Assembly: GCA_036417435.1 (NCBI GenBank)
Contig: CM070899.1
Span: 103,604,368 to 103,668,367, forward strand
Direction of reading: 5' to 3'
DNA length: 64,000 nucleotides
From: Inia geoffrensis
Taxonomy: Eukaryota; Chordata; Mammalia; Artiodactyla; Iniidae
The notes below the pieces were generated by a model. The model was not told where the DNA came from, did not search any database, and saw nothing but the letters and a program-made list of their open reading frames with translations. Position numbers and translations under genes: made by a program. This document shows positions 38,945 through 52,952 of the stretch, in pieces; the first letter of the stretch is position 1, and every line of letters begins with the position of its first letter.

Positions 38945-40695
38945 ATGGTGCTTCCGGAAACAGTGAAAACACAAAGCTACAGAGCCTGGGGCATTTCCAC
39001 CTATGGTCCTACAGCTTCGGGAAATTCAAAGGGAAAAGATCCAGCCTCGCCAACGTTTGGGGCTGCTCTGTTTACCAGAATCCATACTAGGTTACCACGT
39101 AAATATCCCAGAAAGCGAAAAATGCATAAGGAAGCTGTGATACGTACATACAATGGAATGTCACTCAGGAGTGCAATCAATGTCATCAGACCCGTCGCAG
39201 AAGAACGAGTAGACTTAGGAACGATGATTCTAAGGGAGGTAAAGGGCACGGAGAAAGAAACTTATGATATCATAAGATATCACTAACAGAGGTAAGGTAA
39301 ACGTGGCTACGTATGAACATGATTAGAAAACAGAACAGAGTCTCACATTTGGAAAACTAACATATCTGTGCTTCAGGGGAATGCTGAGTTGGGGTGCTGC
39401 ATACAACCAGAGATTGAAATTAGCACAGAGACCATTCCATAAGCCAAATATGTCATAGACAGAACCTACTCCTGGCTCAAAGAAATGGACTCAGCACCCC
39501 GTATTCAACGCATAGGAATATACCTGATGAGTCAGAATCTGAAAACCCAGGTAACGGTATGTCTCCACGAGAGGCTCAAGCGTGTGTAGAGCGGCATAAA
39601 CACAGCCGTGACAATCCGCTAAACCCCATTATAAAAATAAATTTCGCCAACGAAACACAAAGACGGTGAAAGAGAATTTCTTAAATAATGCGTTCTGGGC
39701 TTGTGATGCCACCTGGATTTGCCACATCTGCACCCACAGCTGGGTGAGACCTAAGGCTGGACACTTGGGGCTGAGAGGATTGATGAGGTTCGGTGAGCAA
39801 ACGAGGATGCTCTGACATAATACTGCATGCTAGCCACTCAAGGGGCCCCAACTCTCCAGCTTGAAGGCATTCTTCCTGCAGGTAAAACATGCATGGGAAT
39901 CCGAGAGGACGCTCCACCGCGTGGTAGGGCAACGTTTCTAAAACGCACCTCAGTTTTCCTCCCCTCGTTCTCGGGTTCGCCATGCCAGACACCTTAGTAA
40001 AAACCTCCCCGCTGGGAGAGTCAGGGCCCCTGATCTCCTGTCGGGCAGAGTTTGCAATTTCTGCAGAGGATGCACAGGAATAGGGAGAACCAATGGGAGA
40101 CTCGCTGGAGGTGTTTAGAGGGGCACATTCAACTCTCAGTTTCCCACCAGGAAGAAGAATTGTGCAAAGACTCGGCGTGCCGTGCTGGAACAAGCACAGT
40201 GGCTGAAGCCATCCCGCGCTTTGCCGTCAGCTCCCAAGAATGTGAGTTGAAAAAAGGAGCTCAGGGGCACTGCATTTCACAAACCTGCAGACTTATAAAG
40301 GACAACTATCGTCCAAAAATATGTTGAGGTAAGGCTGCGAAGAGGACTGGAAAGCGAGGCGCATTTGCAGGAAACACGTTTCGGGAGGTCGATTGGAATT
40401 GCATTTAAAGCATAGGAAAGGAGGCAGAACGTCGACAAAGATGCACTTGGCCAAAAAGGGCGTATGCTTTTGTTCCTGAATATATTCAGGAACAAAAGCA
40501 TACGCCCTTTTTGGCCAACCGAGCAAGCGTGAAAGGGAAATCCGCGCTACGACGAAGTCTCTCTTCCCACCGGTCAAAAGAGACATCTGAAAAATGTGTA
40601 AAAACCAGAAAGGCAGCAGAGGCCACGGAGATCGGGGAGCCTTGTTAGGCTGATGGGCGGGACGTAAATGGCCAAGAGCCACTCTGGAGAATTGA
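38945..40695 (+). repeat. Satellite monomer 23 (1,751 bp)
   Basis: 72-bp palindrome at 40447-40518; lacks GAGA. Copy of monomer 17. Confidence 0.95.
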
Positions 40696-42450
40696 ATGGT
40701 GCTTCCTGAAACAGCGAAAACACAAAGCGACAGAGCCTGGGGCACTTCCACCTATGGTCTTACAGCTTCGGGAAATTCAAAGGGAAAAGATCCAGCCTCG
40801 CCAACGTTTGGGGCTGCTCTGTTTACAAGAATCCATACTAGGTTACCACGTAAATATCCCAGAAAGCGAAAAATGGATAAGGAAGCTGTGATACGTACGT
40901 ACAATGGAATGTCACTCAGGAGTGCAATCAATGTCATCAGGTCCGGCGCAGCATAATGAGTAGACTTAGGAACGATGATTCTAAGGGAGGTAAAGGGCAC
41001 GGAGAAAGAAACTTATGATATCATAAGATATCACTAACAGAGGTAAGGTAAACGTGGCTACGTATGAACATGATTAGAAAACAGAACAGAGTCTCACATT
41101 TGGAAAACTAACATATCTGTGCTTCAGGGGAATGCTGAGTTGGGGTGCTGCATACAACCAGAGATTGAAATTAGCACAGAGACCGTTCCATAAGCCAAAT
41201 ATGTCATAGACAGAACCTACTCCTGGCTCAAAGTAATGGACTCAGCACCCCGTATTCAACGCATAGGAATATACCTGATGAGTCAGAATCTGAAAACCCA
41301 GGTACCGGTATGTCTCCACGAGAGGCTCAAGCGTGCGTAGAGCGGCATAAACACAGCCGTGACAATCCGCTAAACCCCATTATAAAAATAAATTTCGCCA
41401 ACGAAACACAAAGACGGTGAAAGAGAGAGAATTTCTTAAATAATGCGTTCAGGGCTTGTGATGCAACCTGGATTTGCCACATCTGCACCCACAGCTGGGT
41501 GAGACCTAAGGCTGGACACTTGGGGCTGAGAGGATTGATGAGGTTCGGTGAGCAAACGAGGATGCTCTGACATAATACTGCATGCTAGCCACTCAAGGGG
41601 CCCCAACTCTCCAGCTTGAAGGCATTCTTCCTACAGGTAAAACACGCATGGGAAACCGAGAGGACGCTCCACCGCGTGGTCGGGCAACGTTTCTAAAACG
41701 CACCTCAGTTTTCCTCCCCTCGTTCTCGGGTTCACCATGCCAGACACCTTAGTAAAAACCTCCCCGCTGGGAGAGTCAGGGCCCCTGATCTCCTGTCGGG
41801 CAGAGTTTGCAATTTCTGCAGAGGATGCACAGGAATAGGGAGAACCAATGGGAGACTCGCTGGAGGTGTTTAGAGGGGCACATTCAACTCTCAGTTTCCC
41901 ACCAGGAAGAAGAATTGTGCAAAGACTCGGCGTGCCGTGCTGGAACCAGCACAGTGGCTGAAGCCATCCCGCGCTTTGCCGTCAGCTCCCAAGAAAGTGA
42001 GTTGAAAAAAGGAGCTCAGGGGCACTGCATTTCACAAACCTGCAGACTTATAAAGGGCAACTATCGTCCAAAAATTTGTTGAGGTAAGGCTGCGAAGAGG
42101 ACTGGAAAGCGAGGCGCATTTGCAGGAAAGACGTTACGGGAGGTCGATTGGAATTGCATTTAAAGCATAGGAAAGGAGGCGGAACTTCGACAAAGATGCA
42201 CTTGGCCAAAAACGGCGTATGCTTTCGTTCCTGAATATATTCAGGAACAAAAGCATACGCCCTTTTTGGCCAACCGAGCAAGCGTGAAAGGGAAATCCGC
42301 GCTACGACGAAGTCTCTCTTCCCACCAGTCAAAAGAGACATCTGAAAAATGTGTAAAAACCAGAAAGGCAGCAGAGGCCACGGAGATCAGGGAACCTTGT
42401 TAGGCTGATGGGCGGGACGTAAATGGCCAAGAGCCACTCTGGAGAATTGA
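40696..42450 (+). repeat. Satellite monomer 24 (1,755 bp)
   Basis: 72-bp palindrome at 42202-42273 with two left-arm mismatches (AAACGGC and CTTTCGTTCC). Shares GACGTTACGGG (near 42130) and GGAACTTCGAC with monomer 28. Confidence 0.95.
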
Positions 42451-44193
42451 ATGGTGCTTCCTGAAACAGCGAAAACACAAAGCTACAGAGCCTGGGGCAC
42501 TTCCACCTATGGTCTTACAGCTTCGGGAAATTCAAAGGGAAAAGATCCAGCCTCGCCAACGTTTGGGGCTGCTCTGTTTACCAGAATCCATACTAGGTTA
42601 CCACGTAAATATCCCAGAAAGCGAAAAATGGATAAGGAAGCTGTGATACGTACGTACAATGGAATGTCACTCAGGAGTGCAATCAATGTCATCAGACCCG
42701 TCGCAGCAGAACGAGTAGACTTAGGAATGATGATTCTAAGGGAGGTAAAGGGCACGGAGAAAGAAACTTATGAGATCATAAGATATCACTAACAGAGGTA
42801 AGGTAAACGTGGCTACGTATGAACATGATTAGAAAACAGAACAGAGTCTCACATTTGGAAAACTAACATATCCGTGCTTCAGGGGAATGCTGAGTTGGGG
42901 TGCTGCATACAACCAGAGATTGAAATTAGCACAGAGACCGTTCCATAAGCCAAATATGTCATAGACAGAACCTACTCCTGGCTCAAAGAAATGGACTCAG
43001 CACCCCGTATTCAACGCATAGGAATATACCTGATGAGTCAGAATCTGAAAACCCAGGTACCGGTATGTCTCCACGAGAGACTCAAGCGTGTGTAGAGCGG
43101 CATAAACACAGCCGTGACAATCCGCTAAACCCCATTATAAAAATAAATTTCGCCAACGAAACACAAAGACGGTGAAAGAGAGAGAATTTCTTAAATAATG
43201 CGTTCAGGGCTTGTGATGCAACCTGGATTTGCCACATCTGCACCCACAGCTGGGTGAGGCCTAAGGCTGGACACTTGGGGCTGAGAGGATTGATGAGGTT
43301 CGGTGAGCAAACGAGGATGCTCTGACATAATGCTGCATGCTAGCCACTCAAGGGGCCCCAACTCTCCAGCTTGAAGGGATTCTTCCTGCAGGTAAAACAC
43401 GCATGGGAAACCGAGAGGACGCTCCACCGCGTGGTCGGGCAACGTTTCTAAAACGCACCTCAGTTTTCCTCCCCTCGTTCTCGGGTTCACCATGCCAGAC
43501 ACCTTACTGAAATCCTCCCCGCTGGGAGAGTCAGGGCCCTTGATCTCCTGTCGGGCAGAGTTTGCAATTTCTGCAGAGGATGCACAGGAATAGGGAGAAC
43601 CAATGGGAGACTCGCTGGAGGTGTTTAGAGGGGCACATTCAACTCTCAGTTTCCCACCAGGAAGAAGAATTGTGCAAAGACTCGGCGTGCCGTGCTGGAA
43701 ACAGCACAGTGGCTGAAGCCATCCCGCGCTTTGCGGCCAGCTCCCAAGAAAGCGAGTTGAAAAAAGGAGCTCAGGGGCACTGCATTTCACAAACCTGCAG
43801 ACTTATAAAGGACAACTATCGTCCAAAAATATGTTGAGGTAAGGCTGCGAAGAGGACTGGAAAGCGAGGCGCATTTGCAGGAAACACGTTTCGGGAGGTC
43901 GATTGGAATTGCATTTAAAGCATAGGAAAGGAGGCGGAACGTCGACAAAGATGCACTTGGCCAAAAAGGGCGTATGCTTTTGTTCCTGAACAAAAGCATA
44001 CGCCCTTTTTGGCCAACCGAGCAAGCGTGAAAGGGAAATCCGCGCTACGACGAAGTCTCTCTTCCCACCGGTCAAAAGAGACATCTGAAAAATGTGTAAA
44101 AACCAGAAAGGCAGCAGAGGCCACGGAGATCGGGGAGCCTTGTTAGGCTGATGGGCGGGACGTAAATGGCCAAGAGCCACTCTGGAGAATTGA
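42451..44193 (+). repeat. Satellite monomer 25 (1,743 bp)
   Basis: 60-bp palindrome at 43957-44016; TTACTGAAATCC subtype near 43508. Partner of monomer 29 at offset 7,006. Confidence 0.95.
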
Positions 44194-45946
44194 ATGGTGC
44201 TTCCTGAAACAGCGAAAACACAAAGCGACAGAGCCTGGGGCACTTCCACCTATGGTCTTACAGCTTCGGGAAATTCAAAGGGAAAAGATCCAGCCTCGCC
44301 AACGTTTGGGGCTGCTCTGTTTACAAGAATCCATACTAGGTTACCACGTAAATATCCCAGAAAGCGAAAAATGGATAAGGAAGCTGTGATACGTACGTAC
44401 AATGGAATGTCACTCAGGAGTGCAATCAATGTCATCAGGTCCGGCGCAGCATAATGAGTAGACTTAGGAACGATGATTCTAAGGGAGGTAAAGGGCACGG
44501 AGAAAGAAACTTATGATATCATAAGATATCACTAACAGAGGTAAGGTAAACGTGGCTACGTATGAACATGATTAGAAAACAGAACAGAGTCTCACATTTG
44601 GAAAACTAACATATCTGTGCTTCAGGGGAATGCTGAGTTGGGGTGCTGCATACAACCAGAGATTGAAATTAGCACAGAGACCGTTCCATAAGCCAAATAT
44701 GTCATAGACAGAACCTACTCCTGGCTCAAAGAAACGGACTCAGCACCCCGTATTCAACGCATAGGAATATACCTGATGAGTCAGAATCTGAAAACCCAGG
44801 TACCGGTATGTCTCCACGAGAGGCTCAAGCGTGTGTAGAGCGGCATAAACACAGCCGTGACAATCCGCTAAACCCCATTATAAAAATAAATTTCGCCAAC
44901 GAAACACAAAGAGGGTGAAAGAGAGAGAATTTCTTAAATAATGCGTTCAGGTCTTGTGATGCAACCTGGATTTGCCACATCTGCACCCACAGCTGGGTGA
45001 GTCCTAAGGCTGGACACTTGGGGCTGAGAGGATTGATGAGGTTCGGTGAGCAAACGAGGATGCTCTGACATAATACTGCATGCTAGCCACTCAAGGGGCC
45101 CCAACTCTCCAGCTTGAAGGCATTCTTCCTGCAGGTAAAACACGCATGGGAAACCGAGAGGACGCTCCACCGCGTGGTCGGGCAACGTTTCTAAAACGCA
45201 CCTCAGTTTTCCTCCCCTCGTTCTCGGGTTCGCCATGCCAGACACCTTAGTAAAAACCTCCCCGCTGGGAGAGTCAGGGCCCCTGATCTCCTGTCGGGCA
45301 GAGTTTGCAATTTCTGCAGAGGATGCACAGGAATAGGGAGAACCAATGGGAGACTCGCTGGAGGTGTTTAGAGGGGCACATTCAACTCAGTTTCCCACCA
45401 GGAAGAAGAATTGTGCAAAGACTCGGCGTGCCGTGCTGGAACCAGCACAGTGGCTGAAGCCATCCCGCGCTTTGCCGTCAGCTCCCAAGAAAGTGAGTTG
45501 AAAAAAGGAGCTCAGGGGCACTGCATTTCACAAACCTGCAGACTTACAAAGGACAAGTATCGTCCAAAAATATGTTGAGGTAAGGTTGCGAAGAGGACTG
45601 GAAAGCGAGGCACATTTGCAGGAAACACGTTTCGGAAGGTCGATTGGAATTGCATTTAAAGCATAGGAAAGGAGGCGGAACGTCGACAAAGATGCACTTG
45701 GCCAAAAAGGGCGTATGCTTTTGTTCCTGAATATATTCAGGAACAAAAGCATACGCCCTTTTTGGCCAACCGAGCAAGCGTGAAAGGGAAATCCGCGCTA
45801 CGACGAGGTCTCTCTTCCCACCGGTCAAAAGAGACATCTGAAAAATGTGTAAAAACCAGAAAGGCAGCAGAGGCCACGGAGATCGGGGAGCCTTGTTAGG
45901 CTGATGGGCGGGACGTAAATGGCCAAGAGCCACTCTGGAGAATTGA
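44194..45946 (+). repeat. Satellite monomer 26 (1,753 bp)
   Basis: 72-bp palindrome at 45698-45769. Copy of monomer 20, including the shared 2-bp deletion near 45386. Confidence 0.95.
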
Positions 45947-47701
45947 ATGGTGCTTCCTGAAACAGCGAAAACACAAAGCGACAGAGCCTGGGGCACTTCC
46001 ACCTATGGTCTTACAGCTTCGGGAAATTCAAAGGGAAAAGATCCAGCCTCGCCAACGTTTGGGGCTGCTCTGTTTACAAGAATCCATACTAGGTTACCAC
46101 GTAAATATCCCAGAAAGCGAAAAATGGATAAGGAAGCTGTGATACGTACGTACAATGGAATGTCACTCAGGAGTGCAATCAATGTCATCAGGTCCGGCGC
46201 AGCATAATGAGTAGACTTAGGAACGATGATTCTAAGGGAGGTAAAGGGCACGGAGAAAGAAACTTATGATATCATAAGATATCACTAACAGAGGTAAGGT
46301 AAACGTGGCTACGTATGAACATGATTAGAAAACAGAACAGAGTCTCACATTTGGAAAACTAACATATCTGTGCTTCAGGGGAATGCTGAGTTGGGGTGCT
46401 GCATACAACCAGAGATTGAAATTAGCACAGAGACCGTTCCATAAGCCAAATATGTCATAGACAGAACCTACTCCTGGCTCAAAGTAATGGACTCAGCACC
46501 CCGTATTCAACGCATAGGAATATACCTGATGAGTCAGAATCTGAAAACCCAGGTACCGGTATGTCTCCACGAGAGGCTCAAGCGTGTGTAGAGCGGCATA
46601 AACACAGCCGTGACAATCCGCTAAACCCCATTATAAAAATAAATTTCGCCAACGAAACACAAAGACGGTGAAAGAGAGAGAATTTCTTAAATAATGCGTT
46701 CAAGGCTTGTGATGCAACCTGGATTTGCCACATCTGCACCCACAGCTGGGTGAGACCTAAGGCTGGACACTTGGGGCTGAGAGGATTGATGAGGTTCGGT
46801 GAGCAAACGAGGATGCTCTGACATAATACTGCATGCTAGCCACTCAAGGGGCCCCAACTCTCCAGCTTGAAGGCATTCTTCCTACAGGTAAAACACGCAT
46901 GGGAAACCGAGAGGACGCTCCACCGCGTGGTCGGGCAACGTTTCTAAAACGCACCTCAGTTTTCCTCCCCTCGTTCTCGGGTTCGCCATGCCAGACACCT
47001 TAGTAAAAACCTCCCCGCTGGGAGAGTCAGGGCCCCTGATCTCCTGTCGGGCAGAGTTTGCAATTTCTGCAGAGGATGCACAGGAATAGGGAGAACCAAT
47101 GGGAGACTCGCTGGAGGTGTTTAGAGGGGCACATTCAACTCTCAGTTTCCCACCAGGAAGAAGAATTGTGCAAAGACTCGGCGTGCCGTGCTGGAACCAG
47201 CACAGTGGCTGAAGCCATCCCGCGCTTTGCCGTCAGCTCCCAAGAAAGTGAGTTGAAAAAAGGAGCTCAGGGGCACTGCATTTCACAAACCTGCAGACTT
47301 ATAAAGGGCAACTATCGTCCAAAAATTTGTTGAGGTAAGGCTGCGAAGAGGACTGGAAAGCGAGGCACATTTGCAGGAAACACGTTTCGGAAGGTCGATT
47401 GGAATTGCATTTAAAGCATAGGAAAGGAGGCGGAACGTCGACAAAGATGCACTTGGCCAAAAAGGGCGTATGCTTTTGTTCCTGAATATATTCAGGAACA
47501 AAAGCATACGCCCTTTTTGGCCAACCGAGCAAGCGTGAAAGGGAAATCCGCGCTACGACGAAGTCTCTCTTCCCACCGGTCAAAAGAGACATCTGAAAAA
47601 TGTGTAAAAACCAGAAAGGCAGCAGAGGCCACGGAGATCGGGGAGCCTTGTTAGGCTGATGGGCGGGACGTAAATGGCCAAGAGGCACTCTGGAGAATTG
47701 A
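45947..47701 (+). repeat. Satellite monomer 27 (1,755 bp)
   Basis: Full-length monomer with a perfect 72-bp palindrome at 47453-47524. Mixes markers of the monomer 15 type (AAATTTGTTGAGG) and the monomer 20 type (GAGGCACATTTGC). Confidence 0.95.
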
Positions 47702-49456
47702 ATGGTGCTTCCTGAAACAGCGAAAACACAAAGCGACAGAGCCTGGGGCACTTCCACCTATGGTCTTACAGCTTCGGGAAATTCAAAGGGAAAAGATCCA
47801 GCCTCGCCAACGTTTGGGGCTGCTCTGTTTACCAGAATCCATACTAGGTTACCACGTAAATATCCTAGAAAGCGAAAAATGGATAAGGAAGCTGTGATAC
47901 GTACGTACAATGGAATGTCACTCAGGAGTGCAATCAATGTCATCAGACCCGTCGCAGCAGAACGAGTAGACTTAGGAACGATGATTCTAAGGGAGGTAAA
48001 GGGCACGGAGAAAGAAACTTATGAGATCATAAGATATCACTAACAGAGGTAAGGTAAACGTGGCTACGTATGAACATGATTAGAAAACAGAACAGAGTCT
48101 CACATTTGGAAAACTAACATATCTGTGCTTCAGGGGAATGCTGAGTTGGGGTGCTGCATACAACCAGAGATTGAAATTAGCACAGAGACCGTTCCATAAG
48201 CCAAATATGTCATAGACAGAACCTACTCCTGGCTCAAAGAAATGGACACAGCACCCCGTATTCAACGCATAGGAATATACCTGATGAGTCAGAATCTGAA
48301 AACCCAGGTACCGGTATGTCTCCACGAGAGACTCAAGCGTGTGTAGAGCGGCATAAACACAGCCGTGACAATCCGCTAAACCCCATTATAAAAATAAATT
48401 TCTCCAACGAAACACAAAGACGGTGAAAGAGAGAGAATTTCTTAAATAATGCGTTCAGGGCTTGTGATGCAACCTGGATTTGCCACATCTGCACCCACAG
48501 CTGGGTGAGGCCTAAGGCTGGACACTTGGGGCTGAGAGGATTGATGAGGTTCGGTGAGCAAACGAGGATGCTCTGACATAATACTGCATGCTAGCCACTC
48601 AAGGGGCCCCAACTCTCCAGCTTGAAGGGATTCTTCCTGCAGGTAAAACACGCATGGGAAACCGAGAGGACGCTCCACCGCGTGGTCGGGCAACGTTTCT
48701 AAAACGCACCTCAGTTTTCCTCCCCTCGTTCTCGGGTTCGCCATGCCAGACACCTTAGTAAAAACCTCCCCGCTGGGAGAGTCAGGGCCCCTGATCTCCT
48801 GTCGGGCAGAGTTTGCAATTTCTGCAGAGGATGCACAGGAATAGGGAGAACCAATGGGAGACTCGCTGGAGGTGTTTAGAGGGGCACATTCAACTCTCAG
48901 TTTCCCACCAGGAAGAAGAATTGTGCAAAGACTCGGCGTGTCGTGCTGGAACCAGCACAGTGGCTGAAGCCATCCCGCGCTTTGCCGTCAGCTCCCACGA
49001 AAGTGAGTTGAAAACAGGAGGTCAGGGGCACTGCATTTCACAAACCTGCAAACTTATAAAGGACAACTATCGTCCAAAAGTATGTTGAGGTAAGGCTGCG
49101 AAGAGGACTGGAAAGCGAGGCGCATTTGCAGGAAAGACGTTACGGGAGGTCGATTGGAATTGCATTTAAAGCATAGGAAAGGAGGCGGAACTTCGACAAA
49201 GATGCACTTGGCCAAAAAGGGCGTATGCTTTCGTTCCTGAATATATTCAGGAACAAAAGCATACGCCCTTTTTGGCCAACCGAGCAAGCGTGAAAGGGAA
49301 ATCCGCGCTACGACGAAGTCTCTCTTCCCACCAGTCAAAAGAGACATCTGAAAAATGTGTAAAAACCAGAAAGGCAGCAGAGGCCACGGAGATCAGGGAA
49401 CCTTGTTAGGCTGATGGGCGGGACGTAAATGGCCAAGAGCCACTCTGGAGAATTGA
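47702..49456 (+). repeat. Satellite monomer 28 (1,755 bp)
   Basis: 72-bp palindrome at 49208-49279 with one mismatch (CTTTCGTTCC, shared with monomer 24). Confidence 0.95.
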
Positions 49457-51198
49457 ATGGTGCTTCCTGAAACAGCGAAAACACAAAGCTACAGAGCCTG
49501 GGGCACTTCCACCTATGGTCTTACAGCTTCGGGAAATTCAAAGGGAAAAGATCCAGCCTCGCCAACGTTTGGGGCTGCTCTGTTTACCAGAATCCATACT
49601 AGGTTACCACGTAAATATCCCAGAAAGCGAAAAATGGATAAGGAAGCTGTGATACGTACGTACAATGGAATGTCACTCAGGAGTGCAATCAATGTCATCA
49701 GACCCGTCGCAGCAGAACGAGTAGACTTGGGAATGATGATTCTAAGGGAGGTAAAGGGCACGGAGAAAGAAACTTATGAGATCATAAGATATCACTAACA
49801 GAGGTAAGGTAAACGTGGCTACGTATGAACATGATTAGAAAACAGAACAGAGTCTCACATTTGGAAAACTAACATATCCGTGCTTCAGGGGAATGCTGAG
49901 TTGGGGTGCTGCATACAACCAGAGATTGAAATTAGCACAGAGACCGTTCCATAAGCCAAATATGTCATAGACAGAACCTACTCCTGGCTCAAAGAAATGG
50001 ACTCAGCACCCCGTATTCAACGCATAGGAATATACCTGATGAGTCAGAATCTGAAAACCCAGGTACCGGTATGTCTCCACGAGAGACTCAAGCGTGTGTA
50101 GAGCGGCATAAACACAGCCGTGACAATCCGCTAAACCCCATTATAAAAATAAATTTCGCCAACGAAACACAAAGACGGTGAAAGAGAGAGAATTTCTTAA
50201 ATAATGCGTTCAGGGCTTGTGATGCAACCTGGATTTGCCACATCTGCACCCACAGCTGGGTGAGGCCTAAGGCTGGACACTTGGGGCTGAGAGGATTGAT
50301 GAGGTTCGGTGAGCAAACGAGGATCCTCTGACATAATGCTGCATGCTAGCCACTCAAGGGGCCCCAACTCTCCATCTTGAAGGGATTCTTCCTGCAGGTA
50401 AAACACGCATGGGAAACCGAGAGGACGCTCCACCGCGTGGTCGGGCAACGTTTCTAAAACGCACCTCAGTTTTCCTCCCCTCGTTCTCGGGTTCGCCATG
50501 CCAGACACCTTACTGAAATCCTCCCCGCTGGGAGAGTCAGGGCCCTTGATCTCCTGTCGGGCAGAGTTTGCAATTTCTGCAGAGGATGCACAGGAATAGG
50601 GAGAACCAATGGGAGAGTCGCTGGAGGTGTTTAGAGGGACACATTCAACTCTCAGTTTCCCACCAGGAAGAAGAATTGTGAAAGACTCGGCGTGACGTGC
50701 TGGAACCAGCACAGTGGCTGAAGCCATCCCGCGCTTTGCGGCCAGCTCCCAAGAAAGCGAGTTGAAAAAAGGAGCTCAGGGGCACTGCATTTCACAAACC
50801 TGCAGACTTATAAAGGACAACTATCGTCCAAAAATATGTTGAGGTAAGGCTGCGAAGAGGACTGGAAAGCGAGGCGCATTTGTAGGAAACACGTTTCGGG
50901 AGGTAGATTGGAATTGCATTTAAAGCATAGGAAAGGAGGCGGAACGTCGACAAAGATGCACTTGGCCAAAAAGGGCGTATGCTTTTGTTCCTGAACAAAA
51001 GCATACGCCCTTTTTGGCCAACCGAGCAAGCGTGAAAGGGAAATCCGCGCTACGACGAAGTCTCTCTTCCCACCGGTCAAAAGAGACATCTGAAAAATGT
51101 GTAAAAACCAGAAAGGCAGCAGAGGCCACGGAGATCGGGGAGCCTTGCTAGGCTGATGGGCGGGACGTAAATGGCCAAGAGCCACTCTGGAGAATTGA
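49457..51198 (+). repeat. Satellite monomer 29 (1,742 bp)
   Basis: 60-bp palindrome at 50962-51021; TTACTGAAATCC subtype near 50514. A 1-bp deletion near 50681 (ATTGTGAAAGAC) breaks the long antisense frame. Confidence 0.95.
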
Positions 51199-52952
51199 AT
51201 GGTGCTTCCTGAAACAGCGAAAACACAAAGCTACAGAGCGTGGGTCACTTCCACCTATGGTCTTACAGCTTCGGGAAATTCAAAGGGAAAAGATCCAGCC
51301 TCGCCAACGTTTGGGGCTGCTCTGTTTACCAGAATCCATACTAGGTTACCACGTAAATATCCCAGAAAGCGAAAAATGGATAAGGAAGCTGTGATACGTA
51401 CGTACAATGGAATGTCACTCAGGAGTGCAATCAATGTCATCAGGCCCGTCGCAGCATCATGAGTAGACTTAGGAACGATTATTCTAAGGGAGGCAAAGGG
51501 CACGGAGAAAGAAACTTATGATATCATAAGATATCACTAACAGAGGTAAGGTAAACGTGGCTACGTATGAACATGATTAGAAAACAGAACAGAGTCTCAC
51601 ATTTGGAAAACTAACATATCCGTGCTTCAGGGGAATGCTGAGTTGGGGTGCTGCATACAACCAGAGATTGAAATTAGCACAGAGACCGTTCCATAAGCCA
51701 AATATGTCATAGGCGGAACCTACTCCTGGCTCAAAGAAATGGACTCAGCACCCCGTATTCAACGCATAGGAATATACCTGATGAGTCAGAATCTGAAAAC
51801 CCAGGTACCGGTATGTCTCCACGAGAGACTCAAGTGTGTGTAGAGCGGCATAAACACAGCCGTGACAATCCGCTAAACCCGATTATAAAAATAAATTTCG
51901 CCAACGAAACACAAAGACGGTGAAAGAGAGAGAATTTCTTAAATAATGTGTTCAGGGCTTGTGATGCAACCTGGATTTGCCACATCTGCACCCACAGCTG
52001 GGTGAGGACTAAGGCTGGACACTTGGGGCTGAGAGGATTGATGAGGTTCGGTGAGCAAACGAGGATGCTCTGACATAATACTGCATGCTAGCCACTCAAG
52101 GCGCCCCAACTCTCCAGCTTGAAGGGATTCTTCCTGCAGGTAAAACACGCATGGGAAACCGAGAGGATGCTCCACCGCGTGGTCGGGCAACGTTTCTAAA
52201 ACGCACCTCAGTTTTCCTCCCCTCGTTCTCGGGTTCGCCATGCCAGACACCTTAGTAAAAACCTCCCCGCTGGGAGAGTCAGGGCCCTTGATCTCCTGTC
52301 GGGCAGAGTTTGCAATTTCTGCAGAGGATGCACAGGAATAGGGAGAACCAATGGGAGACTCGCTGGAGGTGTTTAGAGGGGCACATTCAACTCTCAGTTT
52401 CCCACCAGGAAGAAGAATTGTGCAAAGACTCGGCGTGCCGTGCTGGAACCAGCACAGTGGCTGAAGCCATCCCGCGCTTTGGGGCCAGCTCCCAAGAAAT
52501 CGAGTTGAAAAAAGGAGCTCAGGGGCACTGCATTTCACAAAGCTGCAGACTTATAAGGGACAACTATCGTCCAGAAATATGTTGAAGTGGGGCTGCGAAG
52601 AGGACTGGAAAGCGAGGCGCATTTGCAGGAAACACGTTTCGGGAGGTAGATTGGAATTGCATTTAAAGCATAGGAAAGGAGGCGGAACGTCGACAAAGAT
52701 GCACTTGGCCAAAAAGGGCGTATGCTTTTGTTCCTGATATATTCAGGAACAAAAGCATACGCCCTTTTTGGCCAACCGAGCAAGCGTGAAAGGGAAATCC
52801 GCGCTACGACGAGGTCTCTCTTCCCACCGGTCAAAAGAGACATCTGAAAAATGTGTAAAAACCAGAAAGGCAGCAGAGGCCACGGAGATCGGGGAGCCTT
52901 GTTAGGCTGATGGGCGGGACGTAGATTGCCAAGAGCCACTCTGGAGAATTGA
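51199..52952 (+). repeat. Satellite monomer 30 (1,754 bp)
   Basis: 71-bp palindrome at 52705-52775, with centre TGATATATTCA; unique in the window and one base shorter than the common form. Private substitutions start to accumulate here. Confidence 0.95.
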
